From Chryseobacterium hagamense (GTDB taxonomy: Bacteria; Bacteroidota; Bacteroidia; Flavobacteriales; Weeksellaceae), in contig NZ_BJYJ01000005.1 in the NCBI RefSeq assembly GCF_007991455.1, positions 1 through 64,000 of the forward strand: a stretch of 64,000 nucleotides of DNA, written 5' to 3'. The position numbers and the translations under genes were made by a program. Under the pieces are notes generated by a model. That model had not been told where the DNA came from. It saw nothing but the letters and a program-made list of their open reading frames with translations, and searched no databases. Below are positions 1 to 9,091 of this stretch, piece after piece. Position 1 is the first letter of the stretch. Each line of letters opens with the position of its first letter.

Positions 1-118
1 GGGTAGGCCCGGCGCAGGCATCAGCAATGGCAAAGCGCAGGCGTGAGGAGTAGCAGTGGATAGCGGGATCAAGCTCCTGAAAAAAATCTTTCTGTAAAAA
101 GTGTGCTCTGGTGAAATA
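1..118 (-). repeat. GC-rich edge element, probable dispersed repeat
   Basis: The first 70 bases are far richer in G+C than the AT-rich flank that follows. Read on the minus strand they are open and give a peptide containing HCYSSRLRFAIADACAGPT. From memory, such short peptides recur in hypothetical ORFs of many Flavobacteriia, so this looks like the end of a dispersed repeat rather than a gene; that is inference. The element is cut by the window edge. The rest of the stretch up to 306 holds nothing I can support; a 60-residue minus-strand frame at 144-326 looks accidental. Confidence 0.35.
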
Positions 119-306
119 GCAGAAGTAAATTAAATGATGCCTCTCAAAATTCTGATGGTCTTACGACAGATAAGCCTATCATACTCTCTTTCCTATGGGA
201 AAACTCATTGATTGACTTTCTTTTTGCTACCAGCCCTCGATAAATAATGATGATGTGGATTTTAGTGTAAATCAAGGACCATTCAAATGTAAAACATTCT
301 TTAACT

Positions 307-741
307 TCAATCCCAGTCTGAAGCAATAAACTGCATACTGTTTCCCTGACGGTCTCTCAATATCAGAAAATGGCCTTCTATAAGGTAACGGTGCATCTTT
401 TTAAAGCTGATAAAAAACTCATCTTCAAATTCCATCTCCTGGCAGGCCGCCTGCGTCGAGCCAATGTCGGAAAATGTAACGGTTCCGCTCTTTTTAAATG
501 CTGCCGTAAAAATGGTTTTATTACAACCCAAAAAAGCAGTGCCTTTTATCTTACCATCTTGAACAGGGGCCGTGAGATTAATTTTAGCCTGATGGCTGAT
601 CAGATTTTCTTTTGTATAATCTTTAAAAGAAACCAGCATCCATTCCCTCGTAATCGGGTAACCGGAAATAGTAGCAGAAGAACAATTCAGCAATATTTGC
701 AGGCAAAAGATACTTAAAATAGCAGGCCCCATCCTTTTCAT
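307..741 (-). CDS. META (HslJ-like) domain lipoprotein
   Basis: A 144-residue predicted lipoprotein. The N-terminus is hydrophobic and ends in a lipobox (LLNC, Cys20), so the mature protein should be membrane anchored. Residues 32-140 fit a single META domain: an early REWMLVSF strand, the GCN motif near residue 74, then STQAACQEMEFEDEF, matching the family's conserved 'ACPxMxxExxF' segment, and a closing YLIEGHFLIL strand. HslJ in E. coli carries this domain and is linked to heat shock and novobiocin resistance; the function here is unknown. It is divergent from the S46 peptidase gene, 86 bp away. Confidence 0.75.
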   Translation of the reverse strand: MKRMGPAILSIFCLQILLNCSSATISGYPITREWMLVSFKDYTKENLISHQAKINLTAPVQDGKIKGTAFLGCNKTIFTAAFKKSGTVTFSDIGSTQAACQEMEFEDEFFISFKKMHRYLIEGHFLILRDRQGNSMQFIASDWD

Positions 742-827
742 AAACCCTTTAAACCCATTTTCGTACCATCCGGGACGCGGAACCGTAAAAATTTAGTAAA
801 TTAGCGACACAAAAATTATTTAATACA

Positions 828-3029
828 ATGAAAAGAATATTACTGCTATTCACTTTCCTTTTAAGCTTTGTCCAGATGCGGGCAGACGAGGGAATGTGGT
901 TGTTAATGCTCGTCAAAAGACTCAACGGGGTAGATATGCAAAAAGAAGGATTGCATCTTACCCCGGAAGAAATTTACTCGGTTAACAATTCAAGTCTTAA
1001 AGATGCTATTGTAAGTTTCGGAGGCTTCTGTACCGGGGAAATAGTATCCAATCAGGGTCTTATTTTTACCAATCACCACTGCGGTTACGGTGCCGTGGCG
1101 GCAGCTTCAACTCCGGAGAAAGATTACCTGAAAAACGGGTTCTGGGCAATGAAGCAAAAAGATGAATTCAATGCAAAAGATCTTTACGTAAGGTTTTTGG
1201 TAAGAATGGATGATGCTACCCAGAGAATCAACTCCAAACTGAATAACAATATGTCCGCTGCAGAGCGTAAGGCCGTGATCGACGCTGAAACAAAAGCGAT
1301 CCAGTCTGAAAACTCTGAGAACGGGAAGTATACGGTTGTGGTAAGGGATTTCTTTAACGGAAACGAGTTCTATTATTTTGTATACCAGGATTACAAAGAC
1401 ATCCGGTTGGTAGGAGCTCCGCCTTCCGCTTTAGGTAAGTTCGGCGGAGATACCGATAACTGGGAGTGGCCAAGACACACGGCAGATTTTACGGTTTTCA
1501 GAGTGTATGCCGATGCAGCAGGAAACCCTGCAGAATTTTCTCCAAGCAATGTTCCCCTGAAGCCTAAGCATTTCCTGCCGGTTTCCCTTAAAGGGGTTAA
1601 GCCGGGCGATTTCTCTATGATCTTAGGGTATCCGGGAAGAACCAACCGTTATCTGACTTCTTATGGAATCCAGCAAATGGTAAACAAAGACTATCCGGCG
1701 TGGGTAGAGGCTTCAAAGCTTGCCATGGATGTGATGAAGAAGTATATGGACAAAGATAAAGGGACCCAGCTCAATTATGCTTCCCAATACGCATCCGTAG
1801 CCAACTACTGGAAAAACAGACAGGGAACCATTGATGCCGTTATTAAGAACGGAACCATTGCAGACAAGCAAAAAGAGGAAGAGCGTTTCAAGACATGGGC
1901 GGTGCAGCCGGCTAATGTAGCAGAAAATGAGAATGTACTGGAGGACATCGGGATCTATTACAAGCAGACTTCGGACCGTAATGTGGAAAGGATGTATATG
2001 ACCCAGCTTTCAAGAAATTCCAAATATTTCACTCTGGCTCTGCAGGTAGGAAGTTTGCTTCAGGCTTATGCTAAGCAGGATATGGCCGGAAGGCTGGCTA
2101 TGAAGCCGAAAGTGGATGCCGCTCTGAAAAGCGCTTACGAAAACATCAATACCAAGCTGGAAGGCGAGATGATGAATTCGATGGTTAATCTTTACAAAAC
2201 CAGAGTAAACAAGGATGTGGCTTCCGAAACCATTATGGGACTGGATGCCAACAATCTTTCCAATATCGCTTATTCTTCCATTTTTGCCAACAAGACGTCG
2301 GCAACGAATTTCGTGCTGAATCCTGATGCCTTAAAACTGGATGCCGATCCGCTTTGGAAGATTGCGAACGGAATCGTAGCCGACCAAAGAGCTTCTGCCG
2401 AAAGATTTGTGAAAATCGATGATAATTTTGCGAAAAACAACAGGCTGTTCTTAGCAGGACTGATGAAGGCAATGCCTGAGAAAAAGTTCTATCCGGATGC
2501 AAACTCCACTATGAGATTAACATATGGAACTGTAGATAAATTACCGATCAGATCAGACCGTAACTATTTCGGAGTTACCGATAACTATTATACCGATATG
2601 ACCGGCCTTGTAGGAAAATACAAGAAAGGAGACGAAGAGTTTGATCTTCCGCAAAGGGTAATCGATCTTTACAACCTGAAAGATTTCGGGCAGTATGCCG
2701 ATGCAAAAGGTTATATGCCGGTAAACTTCCTCTCCAATAATGATATTACCGGTGGTAACTCAGGTTCTCCGGTAATCGATGCCGACGGAAACCTGATCGG
2801 GATCGCTTTCGACGGAAACAGCGAAGCGTTAAGCGGAGACATCGTTTTCGAACCGGAATGGCAGAAAACCATCAACGTAGACGTTCGTTTCGTGCTTTGG
2901 ACCATCGACAAATATGCCGGTGCCCGAAGATTGATCGATGAACTACAGCTGGTAAAAGACGAAAATACGCCAGCCGATACCAAAACAAAAATGCCTAAGG
3001 CAACTCCTGCCAAAGGAAAAAAGAAATAA
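828..3029 (+). CDS. S46 family dipeptidyl-peptidase (DPP7-like)
   Basis: A 733-residue secreted serine peptidase of family S46, which removes dipeptides from the N-terminus of oligopeptides in the periplasm of Bacteroidetes. A signal peptide covers about residues 1-19 (cut after MRA). The chymotrypsin-fold catalytic residues are visible: His84 in TNHHCGYGAV and Ser645 in TGGNSGSPV. Eighteen residues after the serine lies Gly663 (FDGN). At this position Gly is typical of DPP7 (hydrophobic P1), while DPP11 (Asp/Glu P1) has Arg, so I infer DPP7 specificity. Length fits the family (about 710-730). The C-terminus is Lys-rich. It is monocistronic, with a strong terminator after it. Confidence 0.93.
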   Translation: MKRILLLFTFLLSFVQMRADEGMWLLMLVKRLNGVDMQKEGLHLTPEEIYSVNNSSLKDAIVSFGGFCTGEIVSNQGLIFTNHHCGYGAVAAASTPEKDYLKNGFWAMKQKDEFNAKDLYVRFLVRMDDATQRINSKLNNNMSAAERKAVIDAETKAIQSENSENGKYTVVVRDFFNGNEFYYFVYQDYKDIRLVGAPPSALGKFGGDTDNWEWPRHTADFTVFRVYADAAGNPAEFSPSNVPLKPKHFLPVSLKGVKPGDFSMILGYPGRTNRYLTSYGIQQMVNKDYPAWVEASKLAMDVMKKYMDKDKGTQLNYASQYASVANYWKNRQGTIDAVIKNGTIADKQKEEERFKTWAVQPANVAENENVLEDIGIYYKQTSDRNVERMYMTQLSRNSKYFTLALQVGSLLQAYAKQDMAGRLAMKPKVDAALKSAYENINTKLEGEMMNSMVNLYKTRVNKDVASETIMGLDANNLSNIAYSSIFANKTSATNFVLNPDALKLDADPLWKIANGIVADQRASAERFVKIDDNFAKNNRLFLAGLMKAMPEKKFYPDANSTMRLTYGTVDKLPIRSDRNYFGVTDNYYTDMTGLVGKYKKGDEEFDLPQRVIDLYNLKDFGQYADAKGYMPVNFLSNNDITGGNSGSPVIDADGNLIGIAFDGNSEALSGDIVFEPEWQKTINVDVRFVLWTIDKYAGARRLIDELQLVKDENTPADTKTKMPKATPAKGKKK

Positions 3030-3051
3030 TCTTTATCAATATTTATAAGAG

Positions 3052-3080
3052 CCGCGAAAGTTTTCTTTCGCGGTTTTTTT
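3052..3080 (+). terminator. Rho-independent terminator of the S46 peptidase gene
   Basis: Perfect 9-bp stem CCGCGAAAG/CTTTCGCGG with a TTTT loop, followed by a run of seven T, 22 bp after the stop codon. Confidence 0.9.
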
Positions 3081-3282
3081 ATTGATAAAATTGTACTGAT
3101 TTTAGTATATATATATTAAAATTCAATTTATGTAAAATGCCAATGATATAAGACCAATTATGAAACAGCACTATCCAGTTTAAAGCAGTCATCACGCAAA
3201 ACAGAATAATAAAGCTGCTTTCAAAGAATTTTTATTTTCCAAGGAGCAACTGCTCAACAAAAAACATCAAATAAAACCAAAA

Positions 3283-3622
3283 CGCTCTCTGATGTTAAAA
3301 TCGGGTACCACTGCAGTCTGACAAAATGAAATCAGAATTTTATATTTTAGGCTTAACGTAAGACATGCGAAACAGCTGGGAACATAATTCGCCTGCGGAG
3401 TTTCGGTTTATTTAGGAGAAAACAAAGAATAGCAGACTATCGAAATCGTTGATGATATTGTCTTCATTTTATCGAAAACCCGGAAGCAAAAGTTTTGTTT
3501 GACAAAAATGAGCCACCCTCATAAAAAGTATGGCTTCAAGGATTGAAGAAGCTGAGAAACCGGAAACCGAAGAAAACCTTGAAGCTGAAATGCTCACAAT
3601 GATTATATCTGGCAAAAAAGAA
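3283..3622 (+). pseudogene. Decayed DUF1905/YdeI (OmpD-associated) family gene
   Basis: No intact ORF exists here, but reading across all three frames gives ordered pieces of one protein: RSLMLKSG, FYILGLT, KQLG, VSVYLGENKE, QTIEIVDDIVFIL, ENPEAKVLFDK, MSHPHKK, then RIEEAEKPETEENLEAEMLTMI and SGKKEFNE (this last pair is one frame with a one-residue gap). This order matches the DUF1905 domain followed by the YdeI-type domain (typically 'ENPEAKxxF.. SPSHKK.. IEEAKKPETR.. GKK'). At least three in-frame stops and several frameshifts separate the pieces, so the gene is dead. The 5' part, before about 3283, is not recognisable. Surrounding bases 3081-3282 hold nothing else I can support. Confidence 0.7.
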
Positions 3623-3623
3623 T

Positions 3624-3989
3624 TTAATGAAGGTTTGTATATTTCAGCTCTGCAGTCAGGAATTGCCGGGCTCCCCCGTTAATCACCGTAATTGAATCTT
3701 CATTATGATGAACGGTAACGCCCAAATCATTTATAATTTCTTTAAAATACCCTTTCTCAATATGTGCCGAAATAATATTCTGCTGCCATAAAAACTGAGC
3801 CGACTGGTCTTTGTCATTTTTTATCATCAATACTTTCGAATCATTTTTTAAACCTGAAAATTCAATGCTTACCACAGCACTTTCGTAAGGAGCAAAGCTT
3901 TTAGATAGTAGGTTATTTACCCTATCCTGTTTTGGATGACGGACAAATATTTCTGCAGATGTTTTCATATAAACGGATGTTTTCCGCAA
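3624..3989 (-). CDS. Hypothetical protein
   Basis: A 121-residue frame (114 residues if it starts at the second Met, MKTSAEIF, which I find more likely). No signal peptide or membrane segment. The composition is ordinary for a soluble alpha/beta protein and includes a run of plausible strands (ESAVVSIEFSGL, SKVLMIKND, DSITVINGG). I do not recognise a family. It lies tail to tail with the decayed YdeI-type gene and could itself be a remnant of something larger. Confidence 0.5.
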   Translation of the reverse strand: MRKTSVYMKTSAEIFVRHPKQDRVNNLLSKSFAPYESAVVSIEFSGLKNDSKVLMIKNDKDQSAQFLWQQNIISAHIEKGYFKEIINDLGVTVHHNEDSITVINGGARQFLTAELKYTNLH

Positions 3990-4182
3990 ATATGAAATCT
4001 TAATGCGACAAAACTCGACGTATTATATTTTAATTTCTAAAAAGATTGAACCGGATTGGTTAATTATGAATTTTGCTCTGTAAGTCAATTTTGCTTTTCA
4101 AGTGAATCGTTAATCGGGGAAAAATATAAAATTGCTAGCGGAGCGGACCGATCTGCAGGAATTCACCATTCAACATCTGCCT

Positions 4183-5718
4183 TTACGCATTCCAGAATTC
4201 CCGGTCCAGGCTTCGGTACTGAATGGCTTCCGAAACATGGTGGGATAAGATGTTTTCAGATTCTTCGAGGTCGGCAATGGTGCGGGCAACTTTCAGGATC
4301 CGGTCATAAGCGCGGGCGGAAAGATTAAGTTTTTCCATAGCTGTTTTAATCAGGCTGAAAGACGATTCATCCAGCTGACAGAATTTTTCAAGTTCTTTCG
4401 GGCCGATCTGCGCATTATAACTTATTTTTAAGTCTTTATAACGCTCTCTCTGGATCTCACGGGCAACCAGAACCCTTTTCCGGATATCTTCGCTTTTTTC
4501 CCCCTTACGGCGTTCTGCCAGCTGCTCGAATTCCACCTTCTGCACTTCAATGTGAATGTCAATCCGGTCGAGGAGCGGCCCGGACAATTTACTCATATAC
4601 CTTTGCATTTCGAAAGTGGAGGATGTATTATTGGGATCGTCTGGGAAGAATCCGCTTGGACTTGGGTTCATGGAAGCCACCAGCATAAAACTGGCGGGAT
4701 AATTTACCGTAAACCGTGCTCTGGAAATGGTGACCTCGCGGTCTTCCAGCGGCTGGCGCATCACTTCGAGAACGGTTCTTTTGAATTCGGGCATTTCATC
4801 CAGAAACAGGACACCGTTGTGAGCCAGTGAAATTTCGCCGGGCTGGGGATAACTTCCTCCCCCTACCAGGGCCACATCGGAGATGGTGTGGTGAGGAGAG
4901 CGGAAAGGGCGGACGGTCATCAGGGAAGTTTCCGTTCCCATTTTTCCGGCTACCGAATGGATTTTGGTTGTTTCCAGCGCTTCTTTTAAGGTAAGTGGCG
5001 GCAAAATGCTCGGTACCCTTTTTGCGAGCATCGTTTTTCCGCTTCCGGGCGGTCCGATCAGGATGATGTTGTGTCCTCCCGCAGCGGCGACTTCCATCGC
5101 TCTCTTGGCGGTTTCCTGGCCTTTTACTTCGGAAAAGTCGAAAGGGAAATCGTTGATCTTTTCCTGAAATTCCTTCCGGGTATCGATTTCGATCTTCGGA
5201 AGCGGTTTTCCTTCGTTGAAAAAGTCGATGACCTCTTTGATATTTTCTGCCGCATAGACCTCCAGGCTGTTGACAATAGCTGCTTCGCGGGTATTCTGCT
5301 TCGGAAGGATAATCCCTTTAAACCCTTCCTCACGCGCCTGGATCGCAATCGGCAATACCCCTTTAACCGGCTGTAAGGTTCCATCCAGGGAAAGTTCCCC
5401 CATGATGATGTATTCATGGATATTTTCGGCCAGGATCTGATCCGAGGCGGCCAGGATCCCGATGGCAATGCTCACGTCATACGCCGCGCCTTCTTTCCGG
5501 AGGTCGGCAGGCGCCATATTGATGGTAATTTTCTTACCGGGAATTTTAAAGCCCACATTTTTAAGGGCGGCAGAAATCCGGTAACTGCTTTCCTTGATGG
5601 CATTATCGGGAAGGCCTACCAGATGATAGCCTACACCGCGGGTATCTACATTGACTTCAATGGTAATGGTCTGTGCCGCAACGCCATGGATGGCACTTCC
5701 GTAAACTTTGATCAGCAT
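4183..5718 (-). CDS. comM: YifB/ComM family Mg-chelatase-like AAA+ ATPase
   Basis: A 511-residue cytoplasmic ATPase of the YifB/ComM family. In Haemophilus and Vibrio, ComM is a hexameric helicase that promotes branch migration during natural transformation; the role in Bacteroidetes is untested. The N-terminal Lon-like subdomain (about 1-170) is followed by the AAA+ core: Walker A GPPGSGKT at 222-229, Walker B GVLFLDEMPEF near 302-312, and the C-terminal Mg-chelatase domain (about 410-505) with LSARAYDRILKVARTIADLE. Length is usual for the family. The start is the ATG giving MLIKVYGSA, which is the conserved N-terminus. No partner gene lies beside it. Confidence 0.95.
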   Translation of the reverse strand: MLIKVYGSAIHGVAAQTITIEVNVDTRGVGYHLVGLPDNAIKESSYRISAALKNVGFKIPGKKITINMAPADLRKEGAAYDVSIAIGILAASDQILAENIHEYIIMGELSLDGTLQPVKGVLPIAIQAREEGFKGIILPKQNTREAAIVNSLEVYAAENIKEVIDFFNEGKPLPKIEIDTRKEFQEKINDFPFDFSEVKGQETAKRAMEVAAAGGHNIILIGPPGSGKTMLAKRVPSILPPLTLKEALETTKIHSVAGKMGTETSLMTVRPFRSPHHTISDVALVGGGSYPQPGEISLAHNGVLFLDEMPEFKRTVLEVMRQPLEDREVTISRARFTVNYPASFMLVASMNPSPSGFFPDDPNNTSSTFEMQRYMSKLSGPLLDRIDIHIEVQKVEFEQLAERRKGEKSEDIRKRVLVAREIQRERYKDLKISYNAQIGPKELEKFCQLDESSFSLIKTAMEKLNLSARAYDRILKVARTIADLEESENILSHHVSEAIQYRSLDREFWNA

Positions 5719-5876
5719 TTTTTCGTGTTTGCCGTAAATGTAGAAAATTTATAATTAACGGATTTTGTTTCAACATTCATTGAATATTTAAATCCTTTTA
5801 AAAATTTTAATTCTTTTATTAATGAAATAATAATTTTTAAAACAAAAAATTTAAAAGGCATAATGATTTCCTGAAA

Positions 5877-6104
5877 GTGAATTTTTTGGATTATTTTTAT
5901 TTAAATCAGAATCGGAAACCCCCTACATTAACGCGAACTCGAAGAAGGATCTGGATTAATAGGCTGGAAGCAGGAAGCCGGATGCCGGAAGTTGATCTTG
6001 TCAGGATAGGAAAGGCTTTGATTTTGAAACCAAGTATTTTTTTCACTCCACCAAAGAGTGTTCTTATTTCATCTTCAATGCCTGATTTATATTGTTTTTA
6101 AAGT
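5877..6104 (+). pseudogene. Possible remnant of a helix-turn-helix (XRE-type) gene
   Basis: A 74-codon frame with no good start. Its middle part, WINRLEAGSRMPEVDLVRIG then KALILKPSIFF, resembles the C-terminal half of a Cro/CI-type helix-turn-helix domain ('ISRIEsGKRxPsldtLxrIakALgvkpseff'). The region before it does not read as a recognition helix in any one frame, so this is at best a broken remnant. The remaining gap from 5719 to 6357 is very AT-rich and shows no other gene. Confidence 0.28.
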
Positions 6105-6357
6105 CCCGAAGGGATGGCTTACTACCGGATAAGATGAAGTCCTGTCTGGTGTGTGACTGTTTATTTGTTCTGCCAGGAGGAATTCCATTTAAAATCCTGA
6201 CTAAATCAGTTTAAATTTTATTTTTGAATTAAGCAAAAATAGCTGAATATAATTTCAATACGGTCGAATTCACGTTACATTACTAAGTCCATAATCTACC
6301 AGTATTTTCATAGGCAAAATAAAAAGTGATAAGGCACATCCTTAAAAATTGGGTTTG

Positions 6358-6398
6358 TAAAAAAATAAAAAACGGCCGTTTCCTCAGAAACGGCCGTT
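6358..6398 (-). terminator. Terminator of the suf operon
   Basis: Stem AACGGCCGTTTC/GAAACGGCCGTT (6371-6382 and 6387-6398) with a CTCA loop. On the minus strand it is followed by a T-rich tract. It lies 22 bp past the sufD stop codon. Confidence 0.9.
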
Positions 6399-6420
6399 CA
6401 TATTTATCAACTATATAGTG

Positions 6421-7752
6421 TTAAAATTCTATATCTACTTCTAATTTCTCTGCCAGAACCTTTGAGATTTTTTCTTTTAAAGGCTCGATATCGATATTCT
6501 GCATCGCATCATTGGCAAACGCATAAAGCAACAGAGCCTGCGCTTTTTTCTTGGAAATTCCTCTTGCCCGAAGGTAGAAAAGGGCATCTTCATTCAGCTG
6601 CCCGACGGTACAGCCGTGTGAGCATTTTACATCGTCAGCAAAAATCTCCAGCTGCGGCTTCGTATCGATTTTAGCACCTTCGCTAAGGAGCACATTGTTG
6701 TTTTGCTGGTAAGCATTCGTTTTCTGCGCTATTTTATCCACAAATACCTTCCCGTTGAAAACCCCGTGGGAATTCCCGTTAAAAATCCCTTTGTAGTTCT
6801 GATAGCTTTCGCAGTTCGGCTGGTTGTGATGAACCGCCGTATGGTGATCTACCAGCTGGTCCTTCCCAATGATCGTAATTCCGTTCATGAATGAATTGAT
6901 ATTCGATCCGTTCTGAATGAAATCCAGGTTGTTTCTCACCAGTTTGCCTCCGAAAGAGAATGTATTTACGGTCGTTAAACTGTCTTTTTCCTGTTTTGCA
7001 AAGGTATTGTCAATCAGATAAGAAGTATCGTTGTCATTCTGGAGTTTATGCCAGTCTGCCTTTGCATTTGGATAAGTGAAAATTTCAGTTACCGAATTGG
7101 TCAATACATAAGTGCTGTCAAAATTATGATGGCTTTCGATAATTTCCACTTTGGCACCTTCATCGACAATTAATAAATTCCTTGTATTGTAGAAGGTATT
7201 TTCTTCCTGATTCTGGGAAATATAAAAAATATGGATCGGTTTTTCAATGACCACATTTTTAGGGACCTTCAGGAAAAAACCATACTTGCAGTAGGCCTGG
7301 TTCAGATTGGTAAAGGCTGATTGATCAGAAGCAATCGTATTGAAATACTGATCGAAAACATCCCTATGCTTTTCATCATTCAAAGCATAATTAAAGGAAA
7401 GGAATTCAACGTTTTCAATAGAAACCTTGGATAATTCTTTGCGAAGCTTACCGTTTACGAAAGTAATCCAGTCGAAGTTTTCTTCACCCAGGTGCAGCTG
7501 ATCCAGTTGTTCTTTGGTAATATTATGGTTTTCTTTCGGGAAAAAGTTGTATGCTTTTTCAGTGATTTCCTTTAAGCTGGTATATTTATATTCTTCGTCT
7601 TTCTTTGTAGGAAAACCAATGCTTTCAAATCTTTGCAGTGCTGCTTTCCGGTCTTCATCCAAAAATCGGTGACGAAGACTCTCCAGGAATTCATTATGGT
7701 TTTCTATAATTTGTTCTTTTAAAGTCATAATTTTGATGCTTTCGCTACTCAT
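6421..7752 (-). CDS. sufD: Fe-S cluster assembly protein SufD
   Basis: A 443-residue SufD, the partner of SufB in the SufBC2D scaffold that builds Fe-S clusters. It carries the C-terminal SufBD core (beta-helix) with the family's late signature: DDVKCSHGCTVGQLNEDALFY splits as 'DDVKCSHG' and 'GQLNEDALFYLRARG'. The N-terminal helical part shows FPTKKDEEYKYTSL, typical of flavobacterial SufD. The start could be the first ATG (MSSESIK) or the ATG eight codons on (MTLKEQI). It is the last gene of the suf operon and is followed directly by the terminator. Confidence 0.95.
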   Translation of the reverse strand: MSSESIKIMTLKEQIIENHNEFLESLRHRFLDEDRKAALQRFESIGFPTKKDEEYKYTSLKEITEKAYNFFPKENHNITKEQLDQLHLGEENFDWITFVNGKLRKELSKVSIENVEFLSFNYALNDEKHRDVFDQYFNTIASDQSAFTNLNQAYCKYGFFLKVPKNVVIEKPIHIFYISQNQEENTFYNTRNLLIVDEGAKVEIIESHHNFDSTYVLTNSVTEIFTYPNAKADWHKLQNDNDTSYLIDNTFAKQEKDSLTTVNTFSFGGKLVRNNLDFIQNGSNINSFMNGITIIGKDQLVDHHTAVHHNQPNCESYQNYKGIFNGNSHGVFNGKVFVDKIAQKTNAYQQNNNVLLSEGAKIDTKPQLEIFADDVKCSHGCTVGQLNEDALFYLRARGISKKKAQALLLYAFANDAMQNIDIEPLKEKISKVLAEKLEVDIEF

Positions 7753-7792
7753 TTTTAATTATGTTTTTCTAATTAAGTGAAACATCGTATCA

Positions 7793-8206
7793 CTAATTTA
7801 GTTGTAATGATTTAGACCTCTTAAATCCCCAAATTCCTAAAATCATGAAAAGTATGTAAAACAAAGCCATTCCGTAATATCCTCCTAAAAAACGACTTAC
7901 AGGAATCCAGGAAATTATCAAATTTAAAATAAATAATGTAATCCAAACAGATACAAAAGAATATATACTTAAAATGATCTTTGATTTAACAATCGAGATA
8001 TTTTCAATTCTTTTATCCAGTATCCGAAATCCAATCATTGCCGGACCTGAAAAAATAAATCCCAAAAGTAAAAGCTTTAAAATAAAAGGATCAAAAATTT
8101 TGTTAAATTTAAAAAAACAAAATTTAATTAATAATCCAAGTACAGGAACCAAATTAGTGAAAAGCCAAACCTTAATGGGGTATTTCATTATCAAATTTGA
8201 ATACAT
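7793..8206 (-). CDS. Small polytopic membrane protein inserted in the suf operon
   Basis: A 137-residue protein with about four hydrophobic segments (near residues 11-30, 43-60, 78-100 and 108-127) and a basic C-terminus. I do not recognise a family. It sits between sufC and sufD, which are normally adjacent, with 36 bp to sufC and 40 bp to sufD, so it should be co-transcribed. Nothing in it suggests a role in Fe-S assembly. It is one of three extra ORFs in the operon and may be a passenger. Confidence 0.6.
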   Translation of the reverse strand: MYSNLIMKYPIKVWLFTNLVPVLGLLIKFCFFKFNKIFDPFILKLLLLGFIFSGPAMIGFRILDKRIENISIVKSKIILSIYSFVSVWITLFILNLIISWIPVSRFLGGYYGMALFYILFMILGIWGFKRSKSLQLN

Positions 8207-8242
8207 TCAATATTTAATTGATGAGGAATTAAGTATATAAAC

Positions 8243-8989
8243 TTAATTTAGAAGCCAGTCATAGCCCTTTTCCTCAAGTTCTAAAGCAAGGGATTTATCA
8301 CCTGTTTTGATGATTTTTCCGTTGGCTAAAACATGAACGAAATCAGGCTGGATATAATTCAGCAGTCGCTGATAGTGGGTAATCAGAAGCACTGCATTTC
8401 CTTCGTTTTTAAAAGCATTTACCCCATCTGCCACGATTCTCAAGGCATCGATATCCAGTCCGGAATCGGTTTCATCAAGAATGGCCAGTTTCGGGTTAAG
8501 CATCATCATCTGGAAGATCTCGTTTCTCTTCTTTTCACCTCCTGAAAAGCCTTCGTTCAGTGATCTTGAAAGGAAATCTTTTTTAATGCCCAGCTTTTCG
8601 GATTTCTCACGGATCATCGCCAGCATTTCCTTGGCAGGCATTTCTCCGAATCCGTTGGCTTTTCTGTTTTCATTCATCGCCGCTTTGATGAAGTTGGTTA
8701 CGGAAACCCCCGGAATTTCCACCGGATACTGGAAAGAAAGGAAAATCCCTTTATGTGCTCTTTCCTCAGGCGCATCTTCAATAATATTTTCGCCGCTGAA
8801 AATGATTTCACCGTCCGTTACTTCATACTCCTCCTTTCCTGCGATCACAGAGGACAGGGTAGATTTACCGGCCCCGTTCGGTCCCATAATGGCGTGAACT
8901 TCGCCCGGCTTTATTTCAAGATTAATTCCTTTTAAAATTTCTTTGTCGCCGTCTTCAATTTTGGCGTGTAAGTTTTTTATCTCTAACAT
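8243..8989 (-). CDS. sufC: Fe-S cluster assembly ATPase SufC
   Basis: A 248-residue ABC-type ATPase without a membrane domain, which powers the SufBC2D scaffold. Walker A GPNGAGKST is at residues 36-44, the Q-loop FQYP near 87-90, the ABC signature FSGGEKKR at 148-155, and Walker B LAILDETDSGLD at 168-179. ETDSGLD is the SufC version of the D-loop region. Length matches E. coli SufC (248). It would normally follow sufB closely, but here 714 bp holding a GxxExxY gene separate them. Confidence 0.97.
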   Translation of the reverse strand: MLEIKNLHAKIEDGDKEILKGINLEIKPGEVHAIMGPNGAGKSTLSSVIAGKEEYEVTDGEIIFSGENIIEDAPEERAHKGIFLSFQYPVEIPGVSVTNFIKAAMNENRKANGFGEMPAKEMLAMIREKSEKLGIKKDFLSRSLNEGFSGGEKKRNEIFQMMMLNPKLAILDETDSGLDIDALRIVADGVNAFKNEGNAVLLITHYQRLLNYIQPDFVHVLANGKIIKTGDKSLALELEEKGYDWLLN

Positions 8990-9091
8990 ATATTTTAGTT
9001 TATCGCAAGGTTAGACTTTGAGTATATCCTCTGTAACACTAAACAACCATTACAAAGGCATTAACGCCGGCGAATGAAATACTATTTTTAT

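Noticed and set aside
144-326. 60-residue minus-strand frame
   Set aside because: No family, odd composition, overlaps the 3' end of the META-domain gene in an AT-rich gap.
370-717. 115-residue plus-strand frame
   Set aside because: Lies opposite the META-domain lipoprotein, which has a lipobox and a recognisable domain.
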